64,000 nt of DNA from Actinocatenispora sp963815125 (GCA_963815125.1 CAWFFM010000003.1:992001-1056000); one strand, 5' to 3'. Shown: positions 8,152-16,429, counted from the first letter of the stretch. A program made the numbers and translations. Notes: generated by a model from the letters alone, not told the origin.

Positions 8152-8766
8152 TCAGGCTGTCGTCGTCCAGAAGTCGGTAACGGACAGGTCCAGCTTGGTG
8201 AACATGCTGCGCAGCAACGGCAGCGACACGCCGACCACGGTGCCCGGGTCACCCTCCACACTGGACACGAACGGTGCGCCCAGACCGTCGATGGTGAACG
8301 CGCCCGCCACCTTGAGCGGTTCGCCGCTCGCCACGTACGTGGCGATCTCCGCATCGGTCAGTTCGGCGAACCGGACCACTGTGGACGCCACCGCGCTGAC
8401 CGACCGGCCACCCGGCGTACGGTTGTCGATCAGATGATGACCGGAGTGCAGTACGCCGGAGCGGCCCCGCATCCGACGCCAGCGGGCGGTCGCGTCCGCC
8501 GCGTCCGTCGGCTTGCCGTACGACCCGCCGTCGAACTCCAGCATCGAGTCGCAGCCCAGTACGAGCGCGCCGGTGGTGGCGGCCTGACCGGCCACCGCGA
8601 CGCACTTGAGCCGGGCCAGTTCCTGGCACAGCTCCGCCGTCGTGGGAGCCGAGACCACCGACTCGTCCACGCCACTGACGATCACCTCGGGCGCGAATCC
8701 GGCTGCCCGCAACGTGGTCAGCCGGGCCGGACTCGCCGAGGCCAGGACGAATCGTGGTGCGCTCAC
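8152..8766 (-). CDS. maf: Maf-like nucleotide pyrophosphatase
   Basis: 204-residue Maf/HAM1-like house-cleaning enzyme that hydrolyses non-canonical nucleoside triphosphates to monophosphates. The family's N-terminal motif is present (RFVLASASPARL), with the conserved GCDSMLEFDGGSYGKP segment near residues 75-90 carrying the acidic catalytic residue, then TSTVVRF-like and AGAFTIDGLG near 155. GTG start at 8766 overlaps the TGA of the upstream gene (GTGA), so the two are translationally coupled. The length fits the family. In M. tuberculosis maf (Rv3282) also sits next to accE5 and accD5. Confidence 0.92.
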   Translation of the reverse strand: MSAPRFVLASASPARLTTLRAAGFAPEVIVSGVDESVVSAPTTAELCQELARLKCVAVAGQAATTGALVLGCDSMLEFDGGSYGKPTDAADATARWRRMRGRSGVLHSGHHLIDNRTPGGRSVSAVASTVVRFAELTDAEIATYVASGEPLKVAGAFTIDGLGAPFVSSVEGDPGTVVGVSLPLLRSMFTKLDLSVTDFWTTTA

Positions 8767-9431
8767 GCCGAGCCTTCCTTCTCCGTACGGACCGAGCCGT
8801 CCCACTGCCAGTCGGTGCGTCGCGGCCGACCGGGCAGCTCGCCCCGACCGGTGCACCAGAGTAGAACCTGCCAGCGGTCCGGATCGTCCGGCGCGTCCGG
8901 GAACAGCCGGCACAGCGCCCGGTCGGACAACTGCGCCGGCGGGTTCCAGTCGATGCCCAGGCCGGTGGCGATGTCGAAGGTGTGGGTCAAGGTCTCCACG
9001 ATGCCCATGGCACCGAAACCTTCCGGATCGGAGGCGCCGTAGGCATGATGCGACCGGACCGTGGGGGACGTGGTGGCGACCATCGCGGCCAGTATCGCCC
9101 CACCGGCCTCCAGAACCTGGAGCAGGCCGGCCGGCCCGGCCTCCCGGTCCACGAAGATGGCGTTCGCCGGCCCGTTCGGGTACTCGCGCTTCCACCGCAG
9201 CGGCAGCTCCTTCTCCAGCGACGGAACCTTCGGGCCGAGCTGGGCGGCGTAGGAGAACAGGTCGTCGCAGAGGTGCTCGGCGGTCTCCCAGCAGGTCCAG
9301 GCCAGACCGGCGGCCGGGACATTCCAGTCGGCGGTGCTCGCCGCGCTCAACGCCGCGACGGCGTGTCCGACGGCCGCGGTGACGTCCGCAGCGGTGACAG
9401 GACCGGGGGACCGGTCAGGGGCATCAGACAT
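8763..9431 (-). CDS. Maleylpyruvate isomerase N-terminal (DinB-fold) protein
   Basis: 222-residue four-helix-bundle protein of the DinB/mycothiol-dependent maleylpyruvate isomerase N-terminal family. Candidate metal ligands are His in CWETAEHLCDD near residue 53 and His in VETLTHTFDI near 153. Such proteins are mycothiol-dependent transferases or isomerases in actinobacteria; the substrate here is unknown. It forms an operon with maf through a 4-nt overlap at its stop. It lies divergent from nothing: the CorA gene ends 46 bp upstream on the same strand. Confidence 0.85.
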   Translation of the reverse strand: MSDAPDRSPGPVTAADVTAAVGHAVAALSAASTADWNVPAAGLAWTCWETAEHLCDDLFSYAAQLGPKVPSLEKELPLRWKREYPNGPANAIFVDREAGPAGLLQVLEAGGAILAAMVATTSPTVRSHHAYGASDPEGFGAMGIVETLTHTFDIATGLGIDWNPPAQLSDRALCRLFPDAPDDPDRWQVLLWCTGRGELPGRPRRTDWQWDGSVRTEKEGSA

Positions 9432-9477
9432 GGCAGGACCGTACCAGCGGTTCCCGGTCCGTCCGACGGGCCCCGGA

Positions 9478-10452
9478 TCAGAGCCAGTCCTTGTGCTTGA
9501 AGACCGCGTACAGCACGCTGAACATGCCCACCATCACCGCGCAGCAGGTGACGAAACCCCACAGTCGACCGTCACCCGGGAACGGTACGTTGATCCCGTA
9601 GAAGCCGGTCACCAGGGCGGGCACCGCGATCAGTGCGGCCCAGCCGGTCACCTTCTTGCTGATCACCGTCATCCGGCTGTCATGCAGGGCCATCCGGGTC
9701 TGCAGGATCGTGGCGACCGTGTCGCGCAGGCTGTCGCTCCACTCCGCCACCCGGGTCGCGTGGTCGCGTACGTTGACGAAGTAGGGCAGCAGCGGTTCGG
9801 CGATCAGGTCGTCGGCGGTGTCGGACAACGACTCCAGCGCATCCTGCGTGGGCAGCGCCAGGCGCCGCAACCGCACCAGAGCGGCCCGCAGCTGATGTGA
9901 GCGGCGCTGCACCCACAGGTCGTCGGCCGGCGAGTCGTCGAGTAGCTGGTCCTCCAGCTCGTCCAGCGCCGCGTCCAGACTTCGTACCGTGTCGTAGTGG
10001 TTGGCCACCACCTGTTCCAACAGGCCGTGCAGCAGGAAACCGACCCCGTGGCGGGCCAGTTCCGCTTCGGCGTCCCAGTGCTCCAGCACCGCGTCCAGCG
10101 GGAAGTCGTCGTCGCCCCGTACCGTCAGCATCAGTTCGGCGGTGAGGAACACGGCGATCGGAGACGTGGCGATGCTGCCGTCCCGCGGGTCGAAGTGCAA
10201 CGCGCGGGTCGACAGGAAATCGTGCTGCGGGTAGTGCACGAAGCTGGACCGGGGCTCGGCGCGCAGCGCGTCCTGGATGCCGAGACGGTGCAGCTCCAAC
10301 CGGCCCTCGAACTGTTCCAGTTCGGCCCGGTCCGCCGGGCCAAGATCGATCCACACCAGCGTGCCGGGAGGACCGACCAGATCGGCAGCCTGCGAGGGGG
10401 ACAGCCTGTCGGGCAGCAGACTGCCGTTTCGGTACACCCGGGTATGCGCCAT
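9478..10452 (-). CDS. corA: CorA-family divalent cation transporter
   Basis: 324-residue CorA-type transporter: a large cytoplasmic alpha/beta funnel (1-260) and two C-terminal membrane helices (about 264-285 and 297-317). The signature after the first helix reads YGINVPFPG, so the GMN selectivity motif is GIN here (Met to Ile), as in ZntB-like and some actinobacterial members. It probably moves Mg2+, Co2+ or Zn2+; specificity cannot be assigned. I took ATG 10452 (MAHTRVYRNG) over an in-frame start 9 codons earlier because family members begin here. It ends with positively charged KHKDWL, as usual for CorA. Confidence 0.9.
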   Translation of the reverse strand: MAHTRVYRNGSLLPDRLSPSQAADLVGPPGTLVWIDLGPADRAELEQFEGRLELHRLGIQDALRAEPRSSFVHYPQHDFLSTRALHFDPRDGSIATSPIAVFLTAELMLTVRGDDDFPLDAVLEHWDAEAELARHGVGFLLHGLLEQVVANHYDTVRSLDAALDELEDQLLDDSPADDLWVQRRSHQLRAALVRLRRLALPTQDALESLSDTADDLIAEPLLPYFVNVRDHATRVAEWSDSLRDTVATILQTRMALHDSRMTVISKKVTGWAALIAVPALVTGFYGINVPFPGDGRLWGFVTCCAVMVGMFSVLYAVFKHKDWL

Positions 10453-10560
10453 GCCCGTCAGCCTACGGTCGGCCGCCAAGCTGCGTGTGCGGCGCTGATC
10501 CCGCCGACCGTGCGCCGCATGCGGACACAGACCACAGCGTGACCGGACGAGATGCCGAGG

Positions 10561-10764
10561 TCAGTGCGGCCGGAAGCTGGCCCGCCAGGCCAGCGGGCCG
10601 GGAGTGAGTACGCCGAGCCGGGCGGCGTGGTCGCGCCACAGCGACCGTACCGGCCCTGGACCGGCAGGCTCCGGCGTGCGGCGCGCCGACAGTACGGTGA
10701 CCAGCGCGGCGAGTTCCTCGGCGGTCGGCTGACCGCGTACCACCGACAGCGACGGTGACTCCAC
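10561..10764 (-). CDS. accE: Acyl-CoA carboxylase epsilon subunit
   Basis: 67-residue small subunit of the actinobacterial acyl-CoA (propionyl/acetyl-CoA) carboxylase complex, related to AccE5/PccE. It shows the family pattern LSVVRGQPTAEELAALVTVL followed by a variable linker and SLWRDHAARLG. It helps assemble the alpha (biotin carboxylase) and beta (carboxyltransferase) subunits. GTG start at 10764 is set by AGGAG 6 nt upstream and lies 11 bp after the carboxyltransferase stop, so it is co-transcribed with accD. A much longer open frame through the carboxyltransferase gene is a shadow. Confidence 0.9.
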   Translation of the reverse strand: MESPSLSVVRGQPTAEELAALVTVLSARRTPEPAGPGPVRSLWRDHAARLGVLTPGPLAWRASFRPH

Positions 10765-10775
10765 GATGGACTCCT

Positions 10776-12374
10776 CTACAGTGGAATGTTGCCGTGCTTG
10801 CGTGGCGGGTTGCTCTCCCGCTTTCCGCGCAGAACGCGCAGTGCGCGGGTCAGCGCCAGCCTGGTCTGCGCCGGTGCGATAACCGCGTCGACGTAGCCGC
10901 GTTCCGCCGCCACGTACGGGTTGCACAGGGTGTCCTCGTACTCGGTGATCAGCTCGGCGCGCTTGGCGTCCGGGTCCTGCGCGTCGGCCAGGGTGCGCCG
11001 GTGCAGGATGTTCACCGCGCCCTGCGCGCCCATCACCGCGATCTGCGCCGTCGGCCAGGCGAAGTTCAGGTCGGCGCCCAGATGCTTGGAACCCATCACG
11101 TCGTACGCACCGCCGTACGCCTTGCGGGTGATCAGCGTGACCTTCGGTACGGTCGCCTCCGCGTAGGCGTACAGCAGTTTCGCGCCGCGCCGGATGATGC
11201 CGTTCCATTCCTGGTCGGTGCCGGGCAGGAATCCCGGTACGTCCACAAAGGTCAGTACCGGGACGTTGAAGGCATCGCAGGTGCGTACGAACCGGGCCGC
11301 CTTCTCCGACGCGCCGATGTCCAGGCAACCGGCGAAGTGCATCGGCTGGTTGGCGACCACACCGACGGGGTGGCCCTCGACCCGGCCGAAGCCGCACACG
11401 ATGTTAGGTGCGTACAGCGCCTGCACCTCGCAGAACTCGCCGTCGTCGAGTACGTGTTCCAGCACCGTGTGCATGTCGTACGGCTGGTTCGCCGAGTCCG
11501 GGATGAGGGTGTCCAGTTCCTTGTCGACCTCGGTGATCTCCAGTGGACAGTCCACATCGGAGTACGCCGGCGGCTCGTCCATGTTGTTGCTGGGCAGGTA
11601 GGACAGCAGCTGGCGGACGTAGGAGATGGCATCTTCCTCGTCCGCGGCCAGGTAGTGCGCGTTGCCCGACTTCGTGTTGTGCGTACGGGCCCCGCCCAAC
11701 TGCTCGAAGTCGATGTCCTCACCGGTGACGGTCTTGATCACGTCGGGCCCGGTGATGAACATGTGCGAGGTCTTGTCCACCATCACGGTGAAGTCGGTGA
11801 TCGCGGGGGAGTAGACCGCGCCGCCGGCCGCCGGGCCGAGGATCAGCGAGATCTGCGGGATGACACCGGATGCCTTGACGTTGCGCCGGAAGATCTCGGC
11901 GAACAGGCCGAGCGCCACCACCCCTTCCTGGATGCGTGCGCCGCCCCCGTCGTTGATGCCGACGACCGGGCAGCCGGTCTTCGCGGCCAGGTCCATCACC
12001 TTGCAGATCTTCTCGCCGTACACCTCGCCCAGCGAACCACCGAACACGGTGAAGTCCTGGCTGAACACCGCCACCGGTCGGCCGTCCACGGTGCCGTAGC
12101 CGGTCACCACACCGTCGCCGTACGGACGGTTGGCGGCGAGACCGAAGTTGACCGAACGGTGCCGGGCCAGCTCGTCGAGTTCGGTGAAGGAGCCCTCGTC
12201 GAGCAGCAGGGCGATCCGCTCCCGGGCGGTCTTCTTGCCGCGGGCATGCTGCTTCTCCACCGCGCGGGCCGAACCGGCGTGCACCGCGTCGTCGGTACGG
12301 CGCATCAGGTCGGCGATCTTGCCGGCGGTGGTGTGGATGTCGGGGGTGCCGGGGTCGGCGGGCTCAGCGCTCAC
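10776..12374 (-). CDS. accD5: Acyl-CoA carboxylase carboxyltransferase beta subunit (propionyl-CoA type)
   Basis: 532-residue biotin-dependent carboxyltransferase that moves the carboxyl group from carboxybiotin to propionyl-CoA (or acetyl-CoA), giving methylmalonyl-CoA or malonyl-CoA for fatty acids and polyketides. Full-length crotonase-fold halves are visible: N-terminal oxyanion region GINDGGGARIQEGV and C-terminal VDVPGFLPGTDQEWNG with RRGAKLLYAYAEATVPKVTL. It is close to AccD5/PccB. GTG start at 12374 lies 7 nt after the -10 box TACGAT, so the mRNA is probably leaderless. Operon with accE downstream; the biotin ligase birA is divergent 757 bp away, which makes a functional set. Confidence 0.94.
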   Translation of the reverse strand: MSAEPADPGTPDIHTTAGKIADLMRRTDDAVHAGSARAVEKQHARGKKTARERIALLLDEGSFTELDELARHRSVNFGLAANRPYGDGVVTGYGTVDGRPVAVFSQDFTVFGGSLGEVYGEKICKVMDLAAKTGCPVVGINDGGGARIQEGVVALGLFAEIFRRNVKASGVIPQISLILGPAAGGAVYSPAITDFTVMVDKTSHMFITGPDVIKTVTGEDIDFEQLGGARTHNTKSGNAHYLAADEEDAISYVRQLLSYLPSNNMDEPPAYSDVDCPLEITEVDKELDTLIPDSANQPYDMHTVLEHVLDDGEFCEVQALYAPNIVCGFGRVEGHPVGVVANQPMHFAGCLDIGASEKAARFVRTCDAFNVPVLTFVDVPGFLPGTDQEWNGIIRRGAKLLYAYAEATVPKVTLITRKAYGGAYDVMGSKHLGADLNFAWPTAQIAVMGAQGAVNILHRRTLADAQDPDAKRAELITEYEDTLCNPYVAAERGYVDAVIAPAQTRLALTRALRVLRGKRESNPPRKHGNIPL

Positions 12375-12381
12375 GTCCCGG

Positions 12382-12387
12382 ATCGTA
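12382..12387 (-). promoter_or_regulatory. -10 box for leaderless accD5
   Basis: On the minus strand TACGAT ends 7 nt before the GTG start codon, and no ribosome site is present. This spacing places the transcription start at or next to the start codon. Confidence 0.5.
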
Positions 12388-12549
12388 GTCGGCCCGCGGT
12401 CGGTAGGTCCTCCCTCATCGGAACCCGGACCAGGAGTGCGCGGCGATGCGTACCACGGGCACTGCGGACTGTAGTCGCGGCGGGTGCGAGAGGGGTCCCG
12501 GGCTCCGGGCCGGCGGGCGTACCTGGACCGGGGTGCATGTCGCCCCGGT

Positions 12550-13032
12550 GTCGACGTTGATCATGGCGCTCTACGCGTTGAGCTGTGTGCGCTGACAGGG
12601 CCGACGTCGTTCGTTCAAGGGCCCGGAGCTTGGCGCGGGTGAGGCTCCGGCACGCCGTTGATCTTCCATCACACGCCGAACAGGGATCGTAGGTTGCCGG
12701 TAGAGACCGAGCCGCGCTCACGATCCGCGGCAATGGAGGACCAGCCGCACAGACTGCGACGAACTGCCTCGATCTGCGGGGTACGCAGTCCAATACTCCG
12801 GATCTTGACCAGCTCCAACACCGGCGTCGGTCCCGGTTTCGTGTGGCCCGCCAACCCGGCCTGTGGAGTGTGGCGGTTGCCCGTCAACTCGTGAGGTCGA
12901 TCATGGCGGTAGAGATGTTGATCATGATCTGGAGGGGGCCACGCCGATAGGACCTGCCCGGAAGCCATGATCAACGCCACGCTGCCACGATCGACACCGT
13001 GGGGCGCGGGCGTCATGATCGACACCGTGGGG
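12550..13032. repeat. Non-coding region with dispersed TGATCATG-type repeats
   Basis: The 756-bp gap between accD5 and birA (12375-13130) has no convincing gene. It holds repeated short elements: GTTGATCATGGCG at 12556-12568 and GTCGATCATGGCG at 12896-12908, GTTGATCATGATC at 12918-12930, CCATGATCAACGCC at 12965-12978, and two copies of GATCGACACCGTGGGG (12989-13004 and 13017-13032). A CG-alternating GGCGCGC run follows at about 13037-13057. Many contain the palindrome TGATCA. They resemble the dispersed intergenic repeats of actinomycete genomes. Confidence 0.55.
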
Positions 13033-13118
13033 GCACGGCGCGCGGCGCGCGGCGCGCAACGCCGCACGGCGTACAAGGGGCGGCGAAGGCGTCGGGCGGT
13101 CGGTCGGGTGCTGCGCAC

Positions 13119-13124
13119 TAGGCT
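13119..13124 (+). promoter_or_regulatory. -10 box for leaderless birA
   Basis: TAGGCT ends 6 nt before the GTG start of birA. No Shine-Dalgarno sequence precedes the start, so transcription probably begins at the GTG. Confidence 0.55.
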
Positions 13125-13130
13125 TGTCAG

Positions 13131-14147
13131 GTGGCTGACTCGCGGTACTCCGACCTGACCCGCCCACCGCTGTCGGAGGTCGCGCTGCGTCGGGCGCTGG
13201 TGCGGCCGGGGGAGCTGTGGACGCAGGTCCAGGTGGTCCAGCGCACCGGATCGACCAACGCCGACCTGGTCGCGGCGGCGACCGGTGGTGCGCCCGAGGG
13301 CGCCGTACTCGTCGCCGAGAAACAGGACGCCGGTCGGGGTCGGCTCGGCCGGGTGTGGACGTCACCGCCGCGGGCCGGGCTGCACGTCAGCGTGCTGCTG
13401 CGGCCCGGCCGGGAGTCGTCCGGTCGCCCACCGCTGCCGGCGGCCCGGTACGGCTGGCTGCCGCTGCTCGCCGGCCTGGCACTGGTCGGCACGGTACGCC
13501 GGCTGGCGAGGGTCGAGGCCGCGCTGAAGTGGCCGAACGACCTGCTGGTGGCACCCGGCAACGGCCCGGACGTCGGGTCGGCGGGAGTCCGGGACGATGA
13601 CTCCGGGTCAGTGGTGGGCCGGGACGCCGACGCCGACACGGCGGTGGGCCAGGACGGTGACACAGGGTCGGCGGCGGACTGCGGTGCCGGGCCGGGCGGC
13701 CCCGCGGTTCCCAGCAGGAAGTGCGCCGGCATCCTCGCCGAGGCGGTACCGGATCCGGGCGGTTCGGCGCCCGCCGTGGTGCTCGGGATCGGGTTGAACG
13801 TGACGCTGCGCGCCGACGAACTGCCCCGGGCCGACGCGACGTCGTTGGAACTGGTCGGGGGCAGCTGTACCGACCGGGATCCGTTGCTGCGTGGTCTGCT
13901 GCGCGAACTGGCCAGCTGGTACGAGCGGTTCCGGGCGGCGGCCGGTGATCCGGTCGGCAGTGGGCTGGCCGCCGGCTACCGCGCCGGATGCGTGACGCTC
14001 GGACGTACGGTGCGGGTGGAACTTCCCGGCGGGAAACTCCTGACCGGCACCGCCACCGACATCGACGCCGACGGCCGGCTGCTGGTCACCCCGGCGGACG
14101 GTGTGCCGGTCGCGTTGGCCGCCGGGGACGTCACGCACGTACGTTAG
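13131..14147 (+). CDS. birA: Biotin--[acetyl-CoA-carboxylase] ligase with acidic insertion
   Basis: 338-residue biotin protein ligase that activates biotin with ATP and attaches it to the carboxylase biotin domain. It has no N-terminal DNA-binding domain (group I). The core motifs are RTGSTN at 38-43, GRGRLGR at 69-74 (biotinyl-AMP loop), KWPNDLL at 133-139 and KCAGILAE at 197-204; a C-terminal SH3-like domain follows (TLGRTVRVELPGG). Unusual is a low-complexity Asp/Gly/Ala insertion at about 140-196 between the PNDLL and CAGIL strands, which normally adjoin. Leaderless GTG start. Divergent from accD5-accE, its probable substrate complex. Confidence 0.93.
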   Translation: MADSRYSDLTRPPLSEVALRRALVRPGELWTQVQVVQRTGSTNADLVAAATGGAPEGAVLVAEKQDAGRGRLGRVWTSPPRAGLHVSVLLRPGRESSGRPPLPAARYGWLPLLAGLALVGTVRRLARVEAALKWPNDLLVAPGNGPDVGSAGVRDDDSGSVVGRDADADTAVGQDGDTGSAADCGAGPGGPAVPSRKCAGILAEAVPDPGGSAPAVVLGIGLNVTLRADELPRADATSLELVGGSCTDRDPLLRGLLRELASWYERFRAAAGDPVGSGLAAGYRAGCVTLGRTVRVELPGGKLLTGTATDIDADGRLLVTPADGVPVALAAGDVTHVR

Positions 14148-14164
14148 CCGCCGCCACGCGCCGC

Positions 14165-14207
14165 CCGGGCTCGGCGGCCAGGTGCAAGGCCGGGCTCGGC
14201 GGCCAGG
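14165..14207. repeat. Two-copy direct repeat after birA
   Basis: CCGGGCTCGGCGGCCAGG occurs at 14165-14182 and again at 14190-14207, with a 25-bp period and a similar following GCAA. The stretch 14148-14243 otherwise shows nothing. Confidence 0.6.
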
Positions 14208-14243
14208 AGCAACGCGCCGCCCAGGGCACGGCGCATACGGTAA

Positions 14244-14280
14244 GGCGGCACCCGCAGCGCCGTAGTGCGCGGGTACCGCC
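14244..14280. terminator. hairpin between birA and csbD
   Basis: Arms GGCGGCACCCGC (14244-14255) and GCGGGTACCGCC (14269-14280) pair with one mismatch, between the convergent birA and CsbD genes. Confidence 0.55.
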
Positions 14281-14309
14281 TGTACACACCGGACTGTCCG
14301 TTGTGGACG

Positions 14310-14483
14310 TCAGTCGCGGAACACTTCCTTCACCTTTTCGCCGGCCTGCTTGAGCTTGCCCTTGTCCTTCTGGACTTCGCCCTCACCCTGCAGACGCTCG
14401 TTGCCGACCGCGTCACCTACCCGCGCCTTGCCTTCGCCGACAACTTCATCCTTCTTGTTCTCAAACTTGTCGTCGATGCCCAT
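14310..14483 (-). CDS. CsbD-like stress protein
   Basis: 57-residue hydrophilic protein of the CsbD family: GIDDKFENKKDEVVGEGK, then a repeat-like VGDAVGNERLQGEG and KDKGKLKQAGEKVKEVF. Members are abundant, largely disordered stress proteins controlled by the general stress response in bacilli; the molecular role is unknown. ATG 14483 is behind GGGGAACAG. It sits divergent from an envelope-stress (Asp23) operon that starts 208 bp away, which fits a shared stress setting. Confidence 0.87.
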   Translation of the reverse strand: MGIDDKFENKKDEVVGEGKARVGDAVGNERLQGEGEVQKDKGKLKQAGEKVKEVFRD

Positions 14484-14690
14484 CTGTTCCCCCTGTCGAT
14501 TGTTGCCGTGCGGATGGGTGTTACCCGGCAACGAAGTTCTTCAATCCCACCACGGTGACGACCCGCGATGTACCACCCTGAAGAGACGCGGTGAGTTACC
14601 GACGCGCTGTGGGTGCCGACCCGCACCTGGATGCCGTCGGTCGCGCCGACAAGTACGGATACCGGTGTCCTGACGGCAGGAGGAGGCAGC

Positions 14691-14876
14691 ATGTCCCACC
14701 GCCAGTACGGCTTTCTGGTCGGCCTGCTCGTCGCCTGGCTGTGGGCCACGACCGGCTTCCTCGTCGCGGTCGGTGCGGTTGCTGCCGGGCTCGTGGGCTA
14801 CGCGGTGGTACGGGTACTGGAAGGTGACCCGAAGCTCGGCGACCTGACCGAGCGGTTCAGCTCCACCAGACACTGA
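14691..14876 (+). CDS. Small membrane protein, DUF2273 type, of the Asp23 operon
   Basis: 61 residues with two closely spaced hydrophobic helices (about 6-22 and 26-44) and a short polar tail. It resembles the small integral membrane proteins (DUF2273) that accompany Asp23/Gls24 genes. Strong ribosome site AGGAGGCAGC directly before ATG 14691. First gene of a five-gene set (14691-17041) that continues with two Asp23-like proteins, a DUF6286-like protein and an AmaP-like anchor. Probably helps hold Asp23 at the membrane; this is inferred from the family context. Confidence 0.8.
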   Translation: MSHRQYGFLVGLLVAWLWATTGFLVAVGAVAAGLVGYAVVRVLEGDPKLGDLTERFSSTRH

Positions 14877-14957
14877 CCCGCACGCGCCGGCGCCGACCGG
14901 AACCCGAATACCAGCAGGCATCGAGACAGGCAGGCATCGACACCGAGGAGCATCGAG

Positions 14958-15488
14958 ATGACCAACGCAGCCTCTCCGTCCACCGACCAGACCAACTCGG
15001 GCAACCGGTCCTCCGGACCGCACGGTCGCTCGGAGGTGAGCGCCCCGACCGGTCGGCGGGTCGGCGGCTCCGGGATCACCGCGCACGCCTCGTTGTCCGG
15101 TGACCATGGCCAGACCCGGATCGCCGACGGTGTGGTGGCGAAGATCGCCGGCATGGCCGCCCGGGAGATCCCCGGCGTCTACTCGATGGGCAAGGGACTG
15201 GCCCGTCGGATGGGGCAGCTGCGTTCGATGGTGCCCGGTGGTGCCGACACCCCACTGGCGAGCCAGGGTGTCTCGGTCGAGGTGGGTGAGCGTGAGGCCG
15301 CCATCGACCTGGACGTGGTGACCTGGTACGGGGAGAGCATCGTCGAGGTAACCGAGGCGGTGCGGCGCAACGTGATCGACCGCCTGGAGGGCATGACCGG
15401 GTTGCGGGTCGTCGAGGTCAACATCAACGTCGACGACATCTATGTGGAGGGCGAAGAGGACGAGCCCAAGGAATCCCGGGTCCAGTAG
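14958..15488 (+). CDS. Asp23/Gls24 family envelope stress protein
   Basis: 176 residues: a disordered Ser/Thr/Gly-rich N-terminus (1-45) and then the Asp23 domain (about 46-165) with GDHGQTRIADGVVAKIAG and AAREIPGVYSMG, VGEREAAIDLDVVTWYG and LRVVEVNINVDDIYV. Family members form membrane-anchored sheets and protect the cell envelope during stress (alkaline shock in Staphylococcus). ATG 14958 follows GAGGAG. A second, shorter Asp23-like gene follows 38 bp later, so the locus encodes a pair. Confidence 0.9.
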   Translation: MTNAASPSTDQTNSGNRSSGPHGRSEVSAPTGRRVGGSGITAHASLSGDHGQTRIADGVVAKIAGMAAREIPGVYSMGKGLARRMGQLRSMVPGGADTPLASQGVSVEVGEREAAIDLDVVTWYGESIVEVTEAVRRNVIDRLEGMTGLRVVEVNINVDDIYVEGEEDEPKESRVQ

Positions 15489-15526
15489 GCGATCGCGGGT
15501 GACGGGTCGAGACGGAGGAGACGACG

Positions 15527-15889
15527 GTGAGCGCATCGCTCGGTGCGGACCGGGGTGCGCTCGCTCGCGCGGTCGCCGCGGCGGCCAGCAGCATTCCCGG
15601 GGTGTCCCGGTTGGTCCCGGGTGGCGGGGTACCGGTCGCCACACACTATCCGGGTGGAGTGGTACCGGGGGTGGGGCTCGGCCCGGAGTCGGTGTCCGTG
15701 CACGTGGTGGTCGACACCTTTCCGCTGGAACCGATCGTCACCGGCGTGGTCGGGGCGGTCAGCCGGGCACTGTCCGACGCCGGTGACGAGCGTCGGGTCG
15801 AAGTGGTGGTCGAGGACGTCGAGGACCGTGCGCTGGAGCGGATGGTGAAGCCGCAGCGGCGTACCGGTTCCCGGACCGAGGGGCGTTGA
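15527..15889 (+). CDS. Second, short Asp23/Gls24-like protein
   Basis: 120-residue protein sharing the Asp23 layout: SSIPGVSRLVPGGG, then a central VSVHVVVDTFPLEPIV strand pair and RRVEVVVEDVEDRALE at the end. It lacks the long disordered N-terminus of the upstream Asp23 protein. GTG start at 15527 has a GGAGGAG site. Its TGA stop abuts the ATG of the next gene (TGAATG), showing translational coupling. Probably a heteromeric partner of the first Asp23 protein; this is inference. Confidence 0.8.
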   Translation: MSASLGADRGALARAVAAAASSIPGVSRLVPGGGVPVATHYPGGVVPGVGLGPESVSVHVVVDTFPLEPIVTGVVGAVSRALSDAGDERRVEVVVEDVEDRALERMVKPQRRTGSRTEGR

Positions 15890-16429
15890 ATGCGGGTGTT
15901 CAACCGGCTCGCGGCACTGCTGCTCGGCCTGGTACTGATCGCCGGTGGGGCACTGGTGGTGGCGGACGGCGTGCTGACCGCCACGGGTCGCCGACCCTGG
16001 CTGATCCGGTTCGACAGCTGGTACGGCCCGCTGACCCGGGCCCGGCTGAACCAGCCGCTGGTGCTCGCGGTGGCCATCGCCGTCGGCGTACTGGGTCTGC
16101 TCCTGCTGTTCGCCGAATTGCGACCGTGGGCGCCGCGGCATCTCGCGGTACGCGGCGGCGACGGTGAGGTACCCGTCGACTGGTGGGTGTACCGCCGGTC
16201 GGTGGAGCGTCAGCTCGTCGGCGCGGTACAGGGCGTGACCGGGGTCAGTCACGCGAAGGCCAGGCTGCGTGGCCGACGGGACCGGTGGCGGCTGGTCGTC
16301 ACCGCCGCCGGGCGCAGCGACAGCAGGCCCGCGGTGTACCGGACGGTGCAGAGCGAACTGGCCCGGGTCGCCGCGCCCGGTGCGGTGAAGCTGCGGGTGG
16401 CGATGCGCAAGCCCAGGAGGGTGGCCTGA
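15890..16429 (+). CDS. DUF6286-like membrane protein of the Asp23 operon
   Basis: 179 residues. Two membrane helices (about 7-25 and 60-82) with a short loop between them, followed by a cytoplasmic alpha/beta domain (100-175) with VPVDWWVYRRSVERQL and RDRWRLVVTAAGR. This matches the DUF6286 proteins found beside Asp23 in actinobacteria. Starts directly after the preceding stop and is itself followed by the AmaP-like gene in the same way (TGAATG), so all three are translated as one unit. No catalytic motif seen. Confidence 0.8.
   Translation: MRVFNRLAALLLGLVLIAGGALVVADGVLTATGRRPWLIRFDSWYGPLTRARLNQPLVLAVAIAVGVLGLLLLFAELRPWAPRHLAVRGGDGEVPVDWWVYRRSVERQLVGAVQGVTGVSHAKARLRGRRDRWRLVVTAAGRSDSRPAVYRTVQSELARVAAPGAVKLRVAMRKPRRVA

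Noticed and set aside
10755..12560. 601-residue plus-strand frame over the carboxyltransferase gene
   Set aside because: Exact antisense of accD5, which has clear motifs. The Val/Arg/His-rich translation has no domain.
12375..13130. Possible genes in the gap between accD5 and birA
   Set aside because: Open frames here are Arg/Pro-rich on both strands, lack ribosome sites, and contain the dispersed repeats.
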